DNA from: Phenylobacterium sp. RIFCSPHIGHO2_01_FULL_69_31
Lineage (GTDB): Bacteria > Pseudomonadota > Alphaproteobacteria > Caulobacterales > Caulobacteraceae
DNA length: 64,000 nt
Assembly (NCBI RefSeq): GCF_001824475.1
Contig: NZ_MHXN01000004.1
Location: 1 to 64,000 of the forward strand
Reading direction: 5' to 3'
The translations under genes and the position numbers were made by a program. Below, piece by piece: positions 27,957-37,621 of this stretch (the first letter of the stretch is position 1; the number at the start of each line of letters is the position of its first letter). The notes under the pieces are model-generated. The model was given only the letters and a program-made list of their open reading frames with translations. It searched no databases and was not told the DNA's origin.

Positions 27957-29222
27957 TCAAGCTTGGGTAGCCGGCTCGGCCTCGGTCTCGCCCTTCGCCA
28001 AGATGGCGGTCACCGCCATGTCGCCGCTGACATTGCCCAAGGTGCGGAAGATGTCCGGCGCCACCTCCACCGCCAGCAGGATCGGCAGCAGGTCGATGGG
28101 CAGGCCAAGCGCGATGCAGATCGGCGCGACGCTGACGATGAACGACACCTGCCCCGGCAGGCCCACCGAACCGACGCTCACCGCCAGGGCGACGAACACG
28201 GCTCCAGTGTACTGCAGGAGCGAGGGCTGGAGCCCGTAGACGTGCGCCACGAAGATGCAGACCGCCAGGTTCACCGCCGGGCTGGTCATCCGGAACACCG
28301 CCACGGCCAGGGGCAGCACCAGATTGGCGATCCGCTGCGGCACGCCCAGGTCGTCGCGCGAGCGCTCGACCATGGCCGGCAGGCAGGCCAGGGACGACTG
28401 GGTGGCGAAGGCCGTGGCCAGCACCGGCGAGGTGGCCTGGGCCCAGCGGCCGAGCGGAACGCGGCCCACCGTCACCGCCAGGACGTAGGCGACGATGGCG
28501 ATCACCAGGCCGGTGAACGAGGCCACCACGATGTACTGCCCGAGGATCCCCGCCGCGCCCACGCCCGCGCGGAGCCCCACGCCCAGACCTAGGGCAAACA
28601 CCCCGATCGGCGCGGCCAGCAGCACCCAGCGGACGATGACTATCATCGCCTCGCCCATGGCCTGGAACACGTCCAGCAGGGTGCGGCCCCGCGCGTCGGG
28701 CAGGCGCGTGAGGGCGAAGCCGGTGAAGACGGCGAAGACCACCACAGGCAGGATCGCATCCTCCGCCGCGGCCTTGATCGGGTTGGCGGGCGCAAGGCTC
28801 TTCACCCAGGCCACGAAGTCGGGGGCCGTGGCGATGTCGGCAGGCGGCGCCTGGGCGCCGGCGCGCAGCGCCGCGGCGGCGGCCTCGCCCACGGGCCAGA
28901 CCGCCAGCATGCCGTTGACCAGCAGGACGGCGGTGACCGCCGAAACGAGCAGGAGGCCCACGAACCAGAGCACCGCGCGCATGGCCAGCCGCCCGGTGGC
29001 CGCTGCGTCCGACACCTGGGCGATGCCGGTGACCAGGACGGCGAAGATCAGCGGCACCACGGTCATGCGCAGCGCATTGAGCCAGAGGCCGCCCAGCGCC
29101 TCGAAGCCCTCGATCGCCTGCCGCGCGGGATCGCCGCCGTAGGCCGCGGCGACGGCGCCGACAGCGAGGCCGGCGGCCAGGGCGATCAGCACCTGGACGC
29201 TCAGGGATCGTAGGAATTTCAA
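27957..29222 (-). CDS. Dicarboxylate/amino acid:cation symporter (DAACS family)
   Basis: The 421-residue inner-membrane protein has eight helices and two re-entrant loops. The SDF-family marks are visible: the serine-rich/hairpin region AFATQSSLACLPAM (about 300), the FRMTSPAVNLAV motif of helix 7 and the VGSVGLPGQVSFI loop. It should move a C4-dicarboxylate or acidic amino acid with Na+ or H+. The preferred start is the TTG at 29222, which gives MKFLRSLSVQVLIALAAG with GGAG upstream. An in-frame TTG at 29294 would add 24 atypical residues. Confidence 0.9.
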   Translation of the reverse strand: MKFLRSLSVQVLIALAAGLAVGAVAAAYGGDPARQAIEGFEALGGLWLNALRMTVVPLIFAVLVTGIAQVSDAAATGRLAMRAVLWFVGLLLVSAVTAVLLVNGMLAVWPVGEAAAAALRAGAQAPPADIATAPDFVAWVKSLAPANPIKAAAEDAILPVVVFAVFTGFALTRLPDARGRTLLDVFQAMGEAMIVIVRWVLLAAPIGVFALGLGVGLRAGVGAAGILGQYIVVASFTGLVIAIVAYVLAVTVGRVPLGRWAQATSPVLATAFATQSSLACLPAMVERSRDDLGVPQRIANLVLPLAVAVFRMTSPAVNLAVCIFVAHVYGLQPSLLQYTGAVFVALAVSVGSVGLPGQVSFIVSVAPICIALGLPIDLLPILLAVEVAPDIFRTLGNVSGDMAVTAILAKGETEAEPATQA

Positions 29223-29303
29223 GGTCGCCGCGCTCCGTGATTCCAGGACGTCCGGATTGCGGGCGATCTGGCCCGGCGTCGGCGCCGGCGGCAAGCGCTT
29301 AGG

Positions 29304-29480
29304 TTAGGCGGCGCGGTTCTCGTAGCGCATCGCCAGGGACGCGGGCTCGGAGCCATCGGCCGCGCGCAGGCGGTCGGCCACATCGCGCAGGGCGGCGTCC
29401 TGGTCCGCGAAGCGGCCCAGTTCACGATCCTCGCTGCGGACGATCCACTCGCCCGCGCTCTCAACAACTTCGAAGCGCAT
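29304..29480 (-). CDS. 58-residue conserved small protein
   Basis: The frame MRFEVVESAGEWIVRSEDRE through SLAMRYENRAA is well formed, with an N-terminal beta-hairpin-like half followed by a helix (DAALRDVADRLRAA). It resembles short proteins common in Caulobacterales (DUF2188-like in style), but no family is certain. No strong ribosome-binding sequence is visible before the ATG. It lies between the symporter and the cyclophilin genes, all on the minus strand. Confidence 0.6.
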   Translation of the reverse strand: MRFEVVESAGEWIVRSEDRELGRFADQDAALRDVADRLRAADGSEPASLAMRYENRAA

Positions 29481-29555
29481 TGCAGTCCCGTTTCCTGCAA
29501 CCGGCTGTTACGGAACCGGTCACACGACAACAATGGCGCGTATCGTCGCAGAGCT

Positions 29556-30362
29556 TCACCTTAGCCGTACCGGAACCTCGACGTCGCAGACGGTGAACGC
29601 CGCGCCCTTTGCCTGGCGGAGCGCCGCGACGCGGGCCTGGAACGCGGGGCCACGGGTGTCCATCACCTCCAGCCTCGGCCGTTCGGCCTGCGGGATGTCG
29701 GCCAGCATGCGGACCTTCAACATGAGGTCCGGGACCTTGGGCGGCTCGCCGACCGCCACCGCCATCACCGCGTCACGCCCCGACACCACCCGGCCGACGA
29801 CCGTGTACTCGTGGTCGAGCCGCCGGGACGGGCCGCGCATGAAGAATATCTCGCTGTTGGCGGTCCCGGGATCGGCCTGGCGGCCCATCCCCACCACGCC
29901 GGGGCAATAGGCGCCCCAGCCCCGCAGCCGCCCGTCCGGCCCCCGCGCCTGCTCCGCCGCAGAGACCGCCTGGAACGGGGTGGCGCCGACGAAGCCCTCA
30001 CGCGCGTCGCTGCGCTCGACGACCACGACGGCCGCCTCCGCCGGGATGCGGAAGCCGAACTCCGGCGGCAGGTCCGGGTGACGGGAGGTTCCGCCGTCGC
30101 GGTTGTCCGGATTGCCGGTCTGGGCGACGAAGCCGTCGATCACCCGATGGAACTGCAGGCCGCTGTAAACTCCCTCCCGGGCCAGCAGCCGGATGCGCTC
30201 GACCGCCCTGGGCGCGAACTCCGGGCGCAATTCGACCACGACCTGCCCCTTGGTGGTCTCGACCACCAAGGTGTTCTCCGGATCTAGCGGCCGCCAGTCA
30301 CCTGCCGGCGCCGCCGCAATCAGGCCCAGGGCAGCCACGCAAATTCCGAAAAGCCGAAGCAT
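29556..30362 (-). CDS. Cyclophilin-type peptidyl-prolyl isomerase
   Basis: The 268-residue exported protein (signal MLRLFGICVAALGLIAAAPAG) has a cyclophilin fold: TTKGQVVVELRPEFAPRAVERI, then the active-site stretch GLQFHRVIDGFVAQTGNP with the catalytic Arg, and SEIFFMRGP near the substrate pocket. Insertions of about 50 residues and a C-terminal extension with one Cys distinguish it from the minimal enzyme. It likely assists folding in the periplasm. Confidence 0.9.
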   Translation of the reverse strand: MLRLFGICVAALGLIAAAPAGDWRPLDPENTLVVETTKGQVVVELRPEFAPRAVERIRLLAREGVYSGLQFHRVIDGFVAQTGNPDNRDGGTSRHPDLPPEFGFRIPAEAAVVVVERSDAREGFVGATPFQAVSAAEQARGPDGRLRGWGAYCPGVVGMGRQADPGTANSEIFFMRGPSRRLDHEYTVVGRVVSGRDAVMAVAVGEPPKVPDLMLKVRMLADIPQAERPRLEVMDTRGPAFQARVAALRQAKGAAFTVCDVEVPVRLR

Positions 30363-30410
30363 CCGCCCCTCCCCGCCGCGGCGTGAGAGGGGCAGGCGCC
30401 GCGCGCGCGG

Positions 30411-31004
30411 TCAATACTTCCGGCAGAGCAGGTCGCGCAGGACGCTGGAGCGCCCCACCCGTTCGCCGTCGGGACCCACGGCCTCCCGGGCCCGCTCGCT
30501 CGAGTCATACCAGACCGCCGGACCCAACCCCTGGCGGCGGCAGTACATGTCGGCGCCCCGGCCGCCCGCCGCGACGTCGAGGCCGCCCAGCGTCGGACGG
30601 GGAAAGAACACCGTGACCGCCCCCTCGGTCCCGCGCGCGCCGGGAGCACCCGGGAAGCCCGGCCCCGGCCCGCCGCCCGGCCGCCCGGCCGGCTCGATGG
30701 ACGACACCTGCTCCATCAGGCCCAGCGTGTTCAGGTTAGGGAGCTCGCCCCTGACCTCCTGGCACCGGCCTTTGAAGTTGTCGTGCTCGCAGATCAGCCA
30801 GCGGCCCTCGAACCGTGCGCTCCGAGCCCGGTCGTTGAACCGCCACCTGCCCAGGTCCGGCGCGGACTGGGTGATGGTGACCGAATTGCCCTGGAAGTTG
30901 GGCTGGTCGTAGAGGGTGGCCGATCCACTGCGGAACGGCTGGGCTTCGGCCGCGCCGGTCAAGGCGAGCGCCGCGAGCGCGGCGATGCAGAACGTCTTGG
31001 TCAT
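30411..31004 (-). CDS. Secreted beta/gamma-crystallin-fold protein
   Basis: The 197-residue protein has a signal peptide ending at GAAEAQ, then a crystallin-like domain with two Greek-key motifs. The first is ATLYDQPNFQGNSVTITQ and the second RWLICEHDNFKGRCQEVRG (two Cys that may pair). FNDRARSARF resembles a partial calcium-binding signature. The C-terminal half is Gly/Pro-rich and then Arg-rich and is not recognised. It may be a Ca-binding surface or periplasmic stability protein; the role is not established. ATG 31004 has GGAGG upstream. Confidence 0.75.
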   Translation of the reverse strand: MTKTFCIAALAALALTGAAEAQPFRSGSATLYDQPNFQGNSVTITQSAPDLGRWRFNDRARSARFEGRWLICEHDNFKGRCQEVRGELPNLNTLGLMEQVSSIEPAGRPGGGPGPGFPGAPGARGTEGAVTVFFPRPTLGGLDVAAGGRGADMYCRRQGLGPAVWYDSSERAREAVGPDGERVGRSSVLRDLLCRKY

Positions 31005-31205
31005 CTCGGGCCTCCAACCCATTGCGCCGCCAGTTGAGCTTGACCGCAATGAACCGCGGCTGAAGCGCGCGGATAGGCGCAGCTTCATTGTTACCACCGA
31101 GGAGATAATCTTATGCGGTTCGGCAGATTTATCTCCGGAATGGACCGACTATCTTCACCTCCGAAGACGGCGCGGCGGCCCGCGCCCGACAAGGGAGAGT
31201 TTGAA

Positions 31206-31904
31206 ATGATCGACCGCAGACCCTTCGCGCGCCTCGGCGGCGCCGACCACGGCTGGCTGAAGGCTCGCCATCACTTCTCGTTCGCCAACTACTACGATCC
31301 CGAGAACATGGGCTGGGGCCCGATCCGGGTGTGGAACGACGACGAGATCGCGCCGAACTCCGGCTTCCCGCCCCACCCGCACTCAGACATGGAGATCATC
31401 ACCTACGTCCGGACGGGCGCGATCACCCACAAGGATAGCCTGGGCAACGAAGGCCGCACCGCGGCGGGCGACGTTCAGGTGATGAGCGCGGGCACGGGCA
31501 TCCGGCATGCCGAATACAACCTGGAACCCGAGACCACGACGCTGTTCCAGATCTGGATCGAGCCGTCCGATCGCGGCGGACGGCCCAGCTGGGGCGCCAA
31601 GCCGTTCCCCAAGGGTGACCGGGCGGGCAAGTTCGTCACCCTGGCCAGCGGCGTTCCCGGCGACGAGGACGCCCTGCCGATCCGCACCAACGGGCGCGTG
31701 TCCGGCGCGACCCTGCGGGCCGGCGAGACCACGGAATATGTGCTGGGCAAGGACCGGCACGCGTACCTGGTGCCGGCGGTGGGCGCCGTCGAGGTCAACG
31801 GGGTTCGTCTGAACGCCCGCGACGGCGCGGCGGTGAGGGACGAGGAGGTCCTGCGGGTCACGGCCCTGGAGGACGCCGAAATCGTTCTGGTCGACGCCGC
31901 CTGA
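31206..31904 (+). CDS. Pirin family protein
   Basis: The 232-residue bicupin protein has metal ligands in FPPHPHSDMEIITYV (HxH...E) and further on GTGIRHAEYN, with a degenerate second cupin. Pirins include quercetin dioxygenases (YhhW) and redox-sensitive regulators, so the activity is open. ATG 31206 follows AGGGAGAG. A hairpin terminator lies about 30 bases after the stop. Confidence 0.9.
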   Translation: MIDRRPFARLGGADHGWLKARHHFSFANYYDPENMGWGPIRVWNDDEIAPNSGFPPHPHSDMEIITYVRTGAITHKDSLGNEGRTAAGDVQVMSAGTGIRHAEYNLEPETTTLFQIWIEPSDRGGRPSWGAKPFPKGDRAGKFVTLASGVPGDEDALPIRTNGRVSGATLRAGETTEYVLGKDRHAYLVPAVGAVEVNGVRLNARDGAAVRDEEVLRVTALEDAEIVLVDAA

Positions 31905-31933
31905 TCCCGGCGCGTCGGCGGCAGACGCGATTA

Positions 31934-31966
31934 GGCCCGCGGCTTGGGGGTGGCCGCGGGCCCTTT
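31934..31966. terminator. Hairpin between convergent pirin and urcA-like genes
   Basis: GGCCCGCGGC and GCCGCGGGCC form a perfect 10-bp stem with a 9-base loop, followed on the plus strand by CTTT. It lies between two convergent genes and could stop transcription of pirin and perhaps of the opposing gene. Confidence 0.6.
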
Positions 31967-31992
31967 CGCACGTCCGCTTATCGAAGGGAGAG

Positions 31993-32307
31993 CTAGCGGG
32001 CGGCGAAGGTCTTGGACGCCTGCTCGAGCCGGGCCGAGCGGATGGCGGTGACCTTTTCGGAGAGTTCTTCCTTGACGGCCACGCGGCAGGCGGCAGCGAC
32101 GCTCAGGCTGCGTTCTTCGCGGCAGAAGTCGCGGGCGGCGTAGTCGGCGCGCTTGTCGAAGGTCGCCATGCCCTGGGGGCTGAGCAGGTTGATGTCGGCG
32201 ATCTTGACGGAGGCGGGGGCGGCCAGGGCCGAGGCCGGCAGCGAGGCGATGGGCAGGGCGGCCAGGGCAAGCATGGCGAAGCCGGAGATGCTGTTGGTCA
32301 GGTTCAT
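31993..32307 (-). CDS. UrcA family protein
   Basis: The 104-residue exported protein has a signal peptide (through SALAAPA), then VKIADINLLSPQGMATFDKR, DFCREERS and CRVAVKEELSEKV. The two Cys residues and the spacing match the UrcA family, found in Caulobacterales and Sphingomonadales and of unknown function. A long AT-richer leader (about 32308-32450) lies upstream and may contain the promoter. Confidence 0.85.
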   Translation of the reverse strand: MNLTNSISGFAMLALAALPIASLPASALAAPASVKIADINLLSPQGMATFDKRADYAARDFCREERSLSVAAACRVAVKEELSEKVTAIRSARLEQASKTFAAR

Positions 32308-32465
32308 GGTCGTTTCCTTCGGAGCGGTGTGCTCCGGCGGTGTTGTCCGCCGGCGAGGAAACGAATACTTCGGGGCGCTCCCGAATTCCCGTGAATATGG
32401 AGTAATGACGCCGATTTAAGAAAATTACAGCAGCTTAATACTTTAACCGCCCGTAATGTTCGAGA

Positions 32466-32675
32466 TCAGTGAAGACAGGTCGGCTCCACCACCGTCTGGT
32501 CCCATTCGCCGTCGGCGTCGCAGACCAGGACCGGCCAGGGCATTTCGATCAGCCGCACCCAGTCGCTGGCGGCCGCCAGGGCCTCGTCACGGGTCTCATA
32601 GGCGCCGAGCTCGCCGGCTTCGGCGTCCTGGAGCACCCAATGGCCGCTGCGGGCCCGCACGGTGAAGTCGAACAT
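32466..32675 (-). CDS. 69-residue conserved small protein
   Basis: MFDFTVRARSGHWVLQDAEAG begins the protein, which continues GELGAYETRDEALAAASDWV and ends VVEPTCLH. A GAGGGG ribosome site lies 9 bases upstream of the ATG. The layout (two beta strands, a helix with the DEALAAA pattern, then beta strands) is like DUF2188-style short proteins. Its function is unknown. Confidence 0.65.
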   Translation of the reverse strand: MFDFTVRARSGHWVLQDAEAGELGAYETRDEALAAASDWVRLIEMPWPVLVCDADGEWDQTVVEPTCLH

Positions 32676-32938
32676 GGGTTTTCCCCTCAACCTGCGAAGG
32701 ATTCTGGGGATAAGTGGTTTCCAAAGCACGAAGACCCCGCGTCGCACCCCGTGCGACCCATGCGCGCAGGGAACCAAGGTCAAGCTCGGCCCGTTGAGTT
32801 CGCGAATGGCGCGGGGGAAGGCATGCACGCAGTGCGCGAAGGCTATACCCAGCCCGCGACATTCAGGCGATGTTCAACTACAGAAGTGTGAAAGAGCCGA
32901 TGCCGGATGACGCTGGCCATCGAGTTGGAGTGCATGGA

Positions 32939-33310
32939 ATGACCGTTCAGGCGAACCTCGAGGGGCTACGCGTCCTCGTGGTCGAAGACGAGATGATGGT
33001 GTCCATGCTGATCGAGGACATGCTCAGCGACCTCGGTTGCACGGTCGTGGGGCCCGCCTCGCGCCTCGATGAGGCGATCGAGCTGGCCAAGGCGGCCGAG
33101 CTGGACTGCGCGGTCCTGGACGTGAACCTGGGCGGCCAGCCGATTTTCCCGCTGGCCGACCTGCTCCGGGAGAAGGGCGCGCCCTTCGCATTTGCCACGG
33201 GATACGGCGATGCGGGACTTCGCGATGTCGACAGGGGCTCGCCGGTGCTGCAGAAGCCCTTCCGCGAGGGCGATCTGGCCCGCGTGCTGGGCGAGCTGAA
33301 GGCGCGCTAG
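32939..33310 (+). CDS. Single-domain response regulator
   Basis: The receiver-only protein has 123 residues. It has the acidic pair E16/D17 (VVEDEMM), the phosphorylation site D61 (VLDVNLGG), T87 (FATGYGD) and K106 (VLQKPF). No output domain is present, so it should act by phosphotransfer or protein contact, as many receiver proteins do in Caulobacterales. The start is the ATG at 32939 with GGAG upstream; an in-frame ATG at 32870 is possible but gives an atypical leader. No histidine kinase lies nearby. Confidence 0.85.
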   Translation: MTVQANLEGLRVLVVEDEMMVSMLIEDMLSDLGCTVVGPASRLDEAIELAKAAELDCAVLDVNLGGQPIFPLADLLREKGAPFAFATGYGDAGLRDVDRGSPVLQKPFREGDLARVLGELKAR

Positions 33311-33317
33311 ACCCGCG

Positions 33318-33407
33318 CTACAGGTACGGGAAGGCCTGACCGGCCCAGTCGGTGATCAGCAGGCTCGTCGAGCCCAGCAGCGTTGAAATCGCCAGCAGCA
33401 GTTTCAC
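33318..33407 (-). CDS. 29-residue hydrophobic peptide (candidate small protein)
   Basis: A GTG-initiated frame preceded by AAGGAGAC (5-6 bases spacing) encodes MKLLLAISTLLGSTSLLITD followed by WAGQAFPYL. It looks like a short membrane peptide or signal-like sequence with an aromatic C-terminus. Its well-placed ribosome site is the main support; no family is known. It lies between the response regulator and the molybdenum hydroxylase operon, convergent with the former. Confidence 0.5.
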   Translation of the reverse strand: MKLLLAISTLLGSTSLLITDWAGQAFPYL

Positions 33408-33519
33408 GGTCTTGTCTCCTTTCCGCCGGCTCGACGCCGGTGACGCAGGAGATACGGTGGAGCCTGACCGTCCGGTAGTTACCTTTTGTGCATAATGGTT
33501 CTGCGCTTTTGGAAAGGGT

Positions 33520-35784
33520 CTACATACCTTTGGCTATCAGCCCGGCCAGCAGCTTGTCCGGCGTGATCGGATAGTCACGGACGCGGACGCCGCAGGCGTT
33601 GTAGATCGCATTGGCCACGGCGGCCCCGGCGCCGGAATTCCCCAGTTCGCCGACGCCCTTGATCCCCATCGGGTTCGCCTTGTCGTCGACCTCGTCGAGC
33701 ATGATGGCCTCCAGGTCTCCGATGTCGGCCTGGACCGGCACGAGGTACTGGGCCAGGTCCTGGCCGATCAGCGAGCCGTGGCGCGGATCCACCGCATTGC
33801 CTTCGGTCAGCGCCGAGCCGACCCCCCAGATCATGCCGCCTGTCAGCTGGCTTCGCGCCGTCTTCTCGTTGAGGATCCGGCCCGCGGCGAAGACACCCAG
33901 CATCCGGCGGACACGCACCTCCCCCGTCACCGGATCGACGCCGACCTCGCAGAAGTGGCTGCCATAGGTCTGGGTGCTCCATTCGCGCATGTCCGGCGGG
34001 GGACGGCTGTCGCCCTCGGCCGTCAGCCCGTCGGGCGCGGCGCGGCGGACCAGGGCCGCCAGGGTCTCGGACCGGTTCTCGATCGCCACCACGCCGTCCT
34101 GGAAGGTCACCCGTTCCGGATCGCCGCCGTAGAGCGGCGAATTAGGGTCGCCAGTGGCGAGTTCGGCGATGGCCCTGCGCAGGTTCATCCCCGCCGCCAG
34201 CGCCGCCGAGCCGGCCGAGGCCGCGCCGAACTGGCCGCCCGACCCGGGCGCCGGGGGCAGCTCGCTGTCGCCGATCTCCACCTTCACCACGCCCAGCGGC
34301 ACGCCCAGGGTCTCGGCCGCGATCTGGGCCAGGACGGTATAGGTTCCGGTCCCGATGTCGGTCATGCCCTGGCGGACGGTGATCACGCCCTCCGCGTCGA
34401 CCGAGAAACTGCACTTGGCGGGTAGCAGGAAGTTGCCGCGGATCGCCGCGGCCATTCCCAAGCCCACCAGCCAGCGTCCGTCGCGCACCTGGCCCGGCGT
34501 GGGCAGGCGCCGGTCCCAGCCGAACATCTGGGCGCCTTCGCGCAGGCAGCGGACAAGCTGGCGCTGCGAGAAGGGCCGGCCGTTCTCGGGGTCGACAGCC
34601 GGCTCGTTGCGGATGCGCAGCTCGACCGGGTCCAGGCCGAGTTGTTCGGCCAGCTCGTCCATGGCGCATTCCAGGCTGAGCGTGCCCGACGCCTCGCCGG
34701 GCGCGCGCATCGGCCCGGCGCCCGGCAGATCTAGCTTCACCAGCCGGTGTCCCGTCAGGCGGTTGGGGGCTGCATAGAGCGCGCGGGCGAAGTTGGAGGC
34801 GTGCTCGGTGAACGTCCCGTCCTGGTGGCAGTGGGTCCAGGTCATGATCGAGAAGGCGTTGAGGCGGCCGTCCTTCTCGGCGCCGAGCCGCACCCGCTGC
34901 ACCGTCGCCGGGCGGTGGATCGTACCGTGCATCATCTGCTGACGGCTGAAGGCCACCTTCACCGGGCGGCCCAGGGCGCGCGCGGCCAGCGCCGCCAGCG
35001 TCAGGTCGTCGTAGGTCTGGCCCTTCCCGCCGAAGCCGCCGCCGATGTAGCGGGTCAGCAGGTGGACGGCGTCGCGGTCGATGCCCAGCGTTTCGGCCAG
35101 CCCGTGCTGCGCCGGCTTCACCATCTGGACCGAGGTGTGGGCGATGCACTTGTCGCCTTCCCACCACGCAAGCGAGGCGCAGGGCTCCATCTGGCAGTGG
35201 TTCTGGATCGGCGTGGACCAGGTCTCGTCCAGCGTCACGGGCGAGGTGGCGAACCCGGCGTCGAAATCGCCGATCTCCACGTCCTGCTCGCCGGGCGGCT
35301 GGCCGGCGTCGGGCAGCCGCGCGCTGAAGTCCACGTCCGGCGTCCCGGCCTCATAGCTCAGGCGCACCAGGGCCGAGGCGGCGATCGCGTTTTCCCAGGT
35401 GTCGGCGACCACCAGCGCAACCGGCTGGCCCCAGTGGGTGACCCGGTCGCTCTCGAGCGCCGGCCGCGAGCCGGCGGTGCTGCGCGGGTGCGCCTTCGTC
35501 CCCCGCGGCGGCTGGGGCGGAACGTTGAGGTGAGTCCAGACCGCCAGGACGCCCGGCGCGGCCTGAGCCTCGGCCGTGTCCACGGCGGCGATCCGGCCGG
35601 TGGCGATAGCCGACCCGACCATGACGCCATAGGCCGGGGGCGACGGCGGCCGGACCTCGTAGGCGTAGGGCGCCGTGCCCGTGACCTTGAGCGGACCTTC
35701 GTAGCGGTCGACCCCCTTGCCGATCAGGCCCGAGCGGTTCGTCGTGACGGGGTTGGGCGCCGCCCAGTCGTGCACCGAGCTCAT
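33520..35784 (-). CDS. Molybdenum hydroxylase large (Moco) subunit, xanthine-dehydrogenase family
   Basis: The 754-residue subunit binds the molybdopterin cofactor. The family stretches are visible: [16 protein letters not shown] (about 250), [21 protein letters not shown] (about 350, with the Arg near Mo), [20 protein letters not shown] and the late [11 protein letters not shown] containing the catalytic Glu. It belongs to the YagR/PaoC-like aldehyde oxidoreductases more than to xanthine dehydrogenase proper. It is last in a three-gene operon whose neighbours overlap by four bases. Confidence 0.9.
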   Translation of the reverse strand: MSSVHDWAAPNPVTTNRSGLIGKGVDRYEGPLKVTGTAPYAYEVRPPSPPAYGVMVGSAIATGRIAAVDTAEAQAAPGVLAVWTHLNVPPQPPRGTKAHPRSTAGSRPALESDRVTHWGQPVALVVADTWENAIAASALVRLSYEAGTPDVDFSARLPDAGQPPGEQDVEIGDFDAGFATSPVTLDETWSTPIQNHCQMEPCASLAWWEGDKCIAHTSVQMVKPAQHGLAETLGIDRDAVHLLTRYIGGGFGGKGQTYDDLTLAALAARALGRPVKVAFSRQQMMHGTIHRPATVQRVRLGAEKDGRLNAFSIMTWTHCHQDGTFTEHASNFARALYAAPNRLTGHRLVKLDLPGAGPMRAPGEASGTLSLECAMDELAEQLGLDPVELRIRNEPAVDPENGRPFSQRQLVRCLREGAQMFGWDRRLPTPGQVRDGRWLVGLGMAAAIRGNFLLPAKCSFSVDAEGVITVRQGMTDIGTGTYTVLAQIAAETLGVPLGVVKVEIGDSELPPAPGSGGQFGAASAGSAALAAGMNLRRAIAELATGDPNSPLYGGDPERVTFQDGVVAIENRSETLAALVRRAAPDGLTAEGDSRPPPDMREWSTQTYGSHFCEVGVDPVTGEVRVRRMLGVFAAGRILNEKTARSQLTGGMIWGVGSALTEGNAVDPRHGSLIGQDLAQYLVPVQADIGDLEAIMLDEVDDKANPMGIKGVGELGNSGAGAAVANAIYNACGVRVRDYPITPDKLLAGLIAKGM

Positions 35785-36728
35785 GCCGCCTCTCCCGAAA
35801 TCTCTTGCACCGCCGCGGCGAACAGCCGGGTGGTCAGGGGGACCTTGAACGCATTGAGTTCGCCGACCGAGGCGTCGGCCAATTCGGCGGTCATGGCTTC
35901 CGTGGGGGACGCCCCCGCCGCGAGGGCCGCCTCGGCGGTGACGGCGCGCCAGGGCTTGTGCGCGAGGCCGCCCAAGGCGACCTGGCCGCCCGCGATGGCG
36001 ATGCTGGCGTGCGCGGTGGCGTACGAGGCCCGGTCGCGGGCCTTACGATAAATCTGCCCGCCCGGGGGCGGTGGCGGCAGCACCACGGCGGTGATCAGCT
36101 CGCCCGGGATCAGGTGGGTCTCGATGTGCGGCGTCTCGCCCGGGAGCCGGTGCAGCTCCATCAACGGGAAGCGCCGGGTATCGCCGGCGGGCGTCTGGGT
36201 CTCGACGTCCGCGCCCAACGCGACCAGGGCGACCGCCATGTCGGAGGGATGGACGGCGATGCACGCGGTGCTCGCGCCCAGGATCGCGGTCTCGCGGCTG
36301 ACCCCCTCCAGCGCCGCGCAACCCGCGCCCGGCGTGCGCTTATTGCAGGGTTTGGTGGTGTCGTAGAAGTACGGACACCGGGTCCGCTGGAGCAGGTTGC
36401 CGCCGGTGGTCGCCTTGTTGCGCAGCTGGCCCGAGGCGCCCGACACGATGGCTTGGGTCAGGACCGGATAGTGCTCGCGGACACGCCGGTCGCCGGCCAC
36501 CTGGCTGTTCGTGGCCATGGCGCCGATCCGCAGGCCACCGTCCGCGTCCTCGACTCCCGCCAGCGGCAGGCGGCTGACGTCGATCAGGTGCTGCGGCCGC
36601 TCGATCTCCAGCTTCATGAGGTCCAGCAGGTTCGTGCCGCCGGCGAGGAAACGCGCGCCCGGCGTCTGGCTGGCCTCCCGGACCGCCTGACCCAGGTCGG
36701 TGGCGCGCTCGTAGGTGAAGGGCCTCAT
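35781..36728 (-). CDS. Molybdenum hydroxylase FAD subunit with extra Cys cluster
   Basis: The protein of about 315 residues begins [16 protein letters not shown] and has the FAD-binding [10 protein letters not shown] and [13 protein letters not shown] motifs. After these comes [13 protein letters not shown] followed by PGAGC. The Cys residues in this loop match the extra [4Fe-4S] cluster site of PaoB/YagS aldehyde oxidoreductases. The start overlaps the end of the 2Fe-2S subunit (ATGA) and the end overlaps the Moco subunit. Confidence 0.9.
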   Translation of the reverse strand: MRPFTYERATDLGQAVREASQTPGARFLAGGTNLLDLMKLEIERPQHLIDVSRLPLAGVEDADGGLRIGAMATNSQVAGDRRVREHYPVLTQAIVSGASGQLRNKATTGGNLLQRTRCPYFYDTTKPCNKRTPGAGCAALEGVSRETAILGASTACIAVHPSDMAVALVALGADVETQTPAGDTRRFPLMELHRLPGETPHIETHLIPGELITAVVLPPPPPGGQIYRKARDRASYATAHASIAIAGGQVALGGLAHKPWRAVTAEAALAAGASPTEAMTAELADASVGELNAFKVPLTTRLFAAAVQEISGEAA

Positions 36729-37231
36729 GATTCCGCCTCGGCCACGGCGGCGATCGCGGCCACGATCTGCGGATAGGCGGAGCAGCGGCAGATGTTCCCG
36801 CTCATCCGCTCGCGGATCTCCTCGCCGTCCAACACCGCATCGGCGCGCACGTCCCGGGTGGCGTGGCTGGGAAGCCCGGCCTCCACCTCGCGCAGCATGC
36901 CCACCGCCGAACAGATCTGGCCCGGCGTGCAATAGCCGCACTGATAGGCGTCGTGAGTCAGGAAGGCCTGCTGCATCGGATGCAGATGCTCCGGCGTTCC
37001 CAGCCCCTCGATCGTGGTGACCTCGTCGCCGTCGTGCGCCACAGCCAGCGAAAGGCAGGCGTTGATCCGCACGCCGTTCACCAGGACCGTGCAGGCGCCG
37101 CACTGTCCGTGATCGCAGCCCTTCTTCGTGCCCGTTAGCAACAGGTGCTCGCGCAGCGCATCGAGCAGCGTGGTTCGCGGGTCGAGGTCGAGCGACCGCG
37201 CCTCGCCGTTGACGGTGATGGTCGTCAGCAA
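36725..37231 (-). CDS. Molybdenum hydroxylase [2Fe-2S] subunit
   Basis: The protein of about 168 residues has the plant-type [2Fe-2S] motif [16 protein letters not shown] plus the second cluster motif [17 protein letters not shown] with NICRCSAYP. The likely start is the TTG at 37231, six bases after a strong GGAGGGG, giving [15 protein letters not shown] longer GTG start at 37285 is possible. No Tat signal is visible, unlike PaoA, so the enzyme is probably cytoplasmic. It is the first gene of the operon. Confidence 0.9.
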   Translation of the reverse strand: MLTTITVNGEARSLDLDPRTTLLDALREHLLLTGTKKGCDHGQCGACTVLVNGVRINACLSLAVAHDGDEVTTIEGLGTPEHLHPMQQAFLTHDAYQCGYCTPGQICSAVGMLREVEAGLPSHATRDVRADAVLDGEEIRERMSGNICRCSAYPQIVAAIAAVAEAES

Positions 37232-37296
37232 CCCGTCCCCTCCAGATTTGTCGGCCGCGCTTGAGGCGCGCGGCTCTCGAAACACAAGTGTGCGCC

Positions 37297-37578
37297 TCAG
37301 CCCTCGCCGGGCGCCAGCGCCTTCACCGACAGGGCATGCACCGGGCCGGCCAGCTCGTCGGCCAGCGCCTGGTAGACCATCCGCTGTCGGGCGACCCGAG
37401 GCGTGCCCGAGAATGCGGGCGACTCGATGGTCACGTTGAAATGGCTTTCCCCACCCTCGCGCGCGCCCGAGTGGCCCGCATGCCGGTGGGAGTCGTCGAC
37501 GATCTCCAGCCGCGTGGGCTGGAAGGCCGCCGTGAGCTTGTCTTGGATCGTTTCAAATATGGCGCCCATCGGCCGCAT
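37297..37578 (-). CDS. BolA family protein
   Basis: The protein of about 93 residues has the BolA pattern: an N-terminal helix ([15 protein letters not shown]), [15 protein letters not shown] with the conserved His residues, [13 protein letters not shown] and [15 protein letters not shown]. BolA proteins pair with monothiol glutaredoxins and bind [2Fe-2S] clusters. Two ATGs are possible (37578 and 37569). It is divergent from the DnaJ-like gene, with about 43 bases between. Confidence 0.88.
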   Translation of the reverse strand: MRPMGAIFETIQDKLTAAFQPTRLEIVDDSHRHAGHSGAREGGESHFNVTIESPAFSGTPRVARQRMVYQALADELAGPVHALSVKALAPGEG

Positions 37579-37621
37579 CTTCAATTCTTGCAGGGAAGTT
37601 TCTCCCCCCCATACTTGGCCC

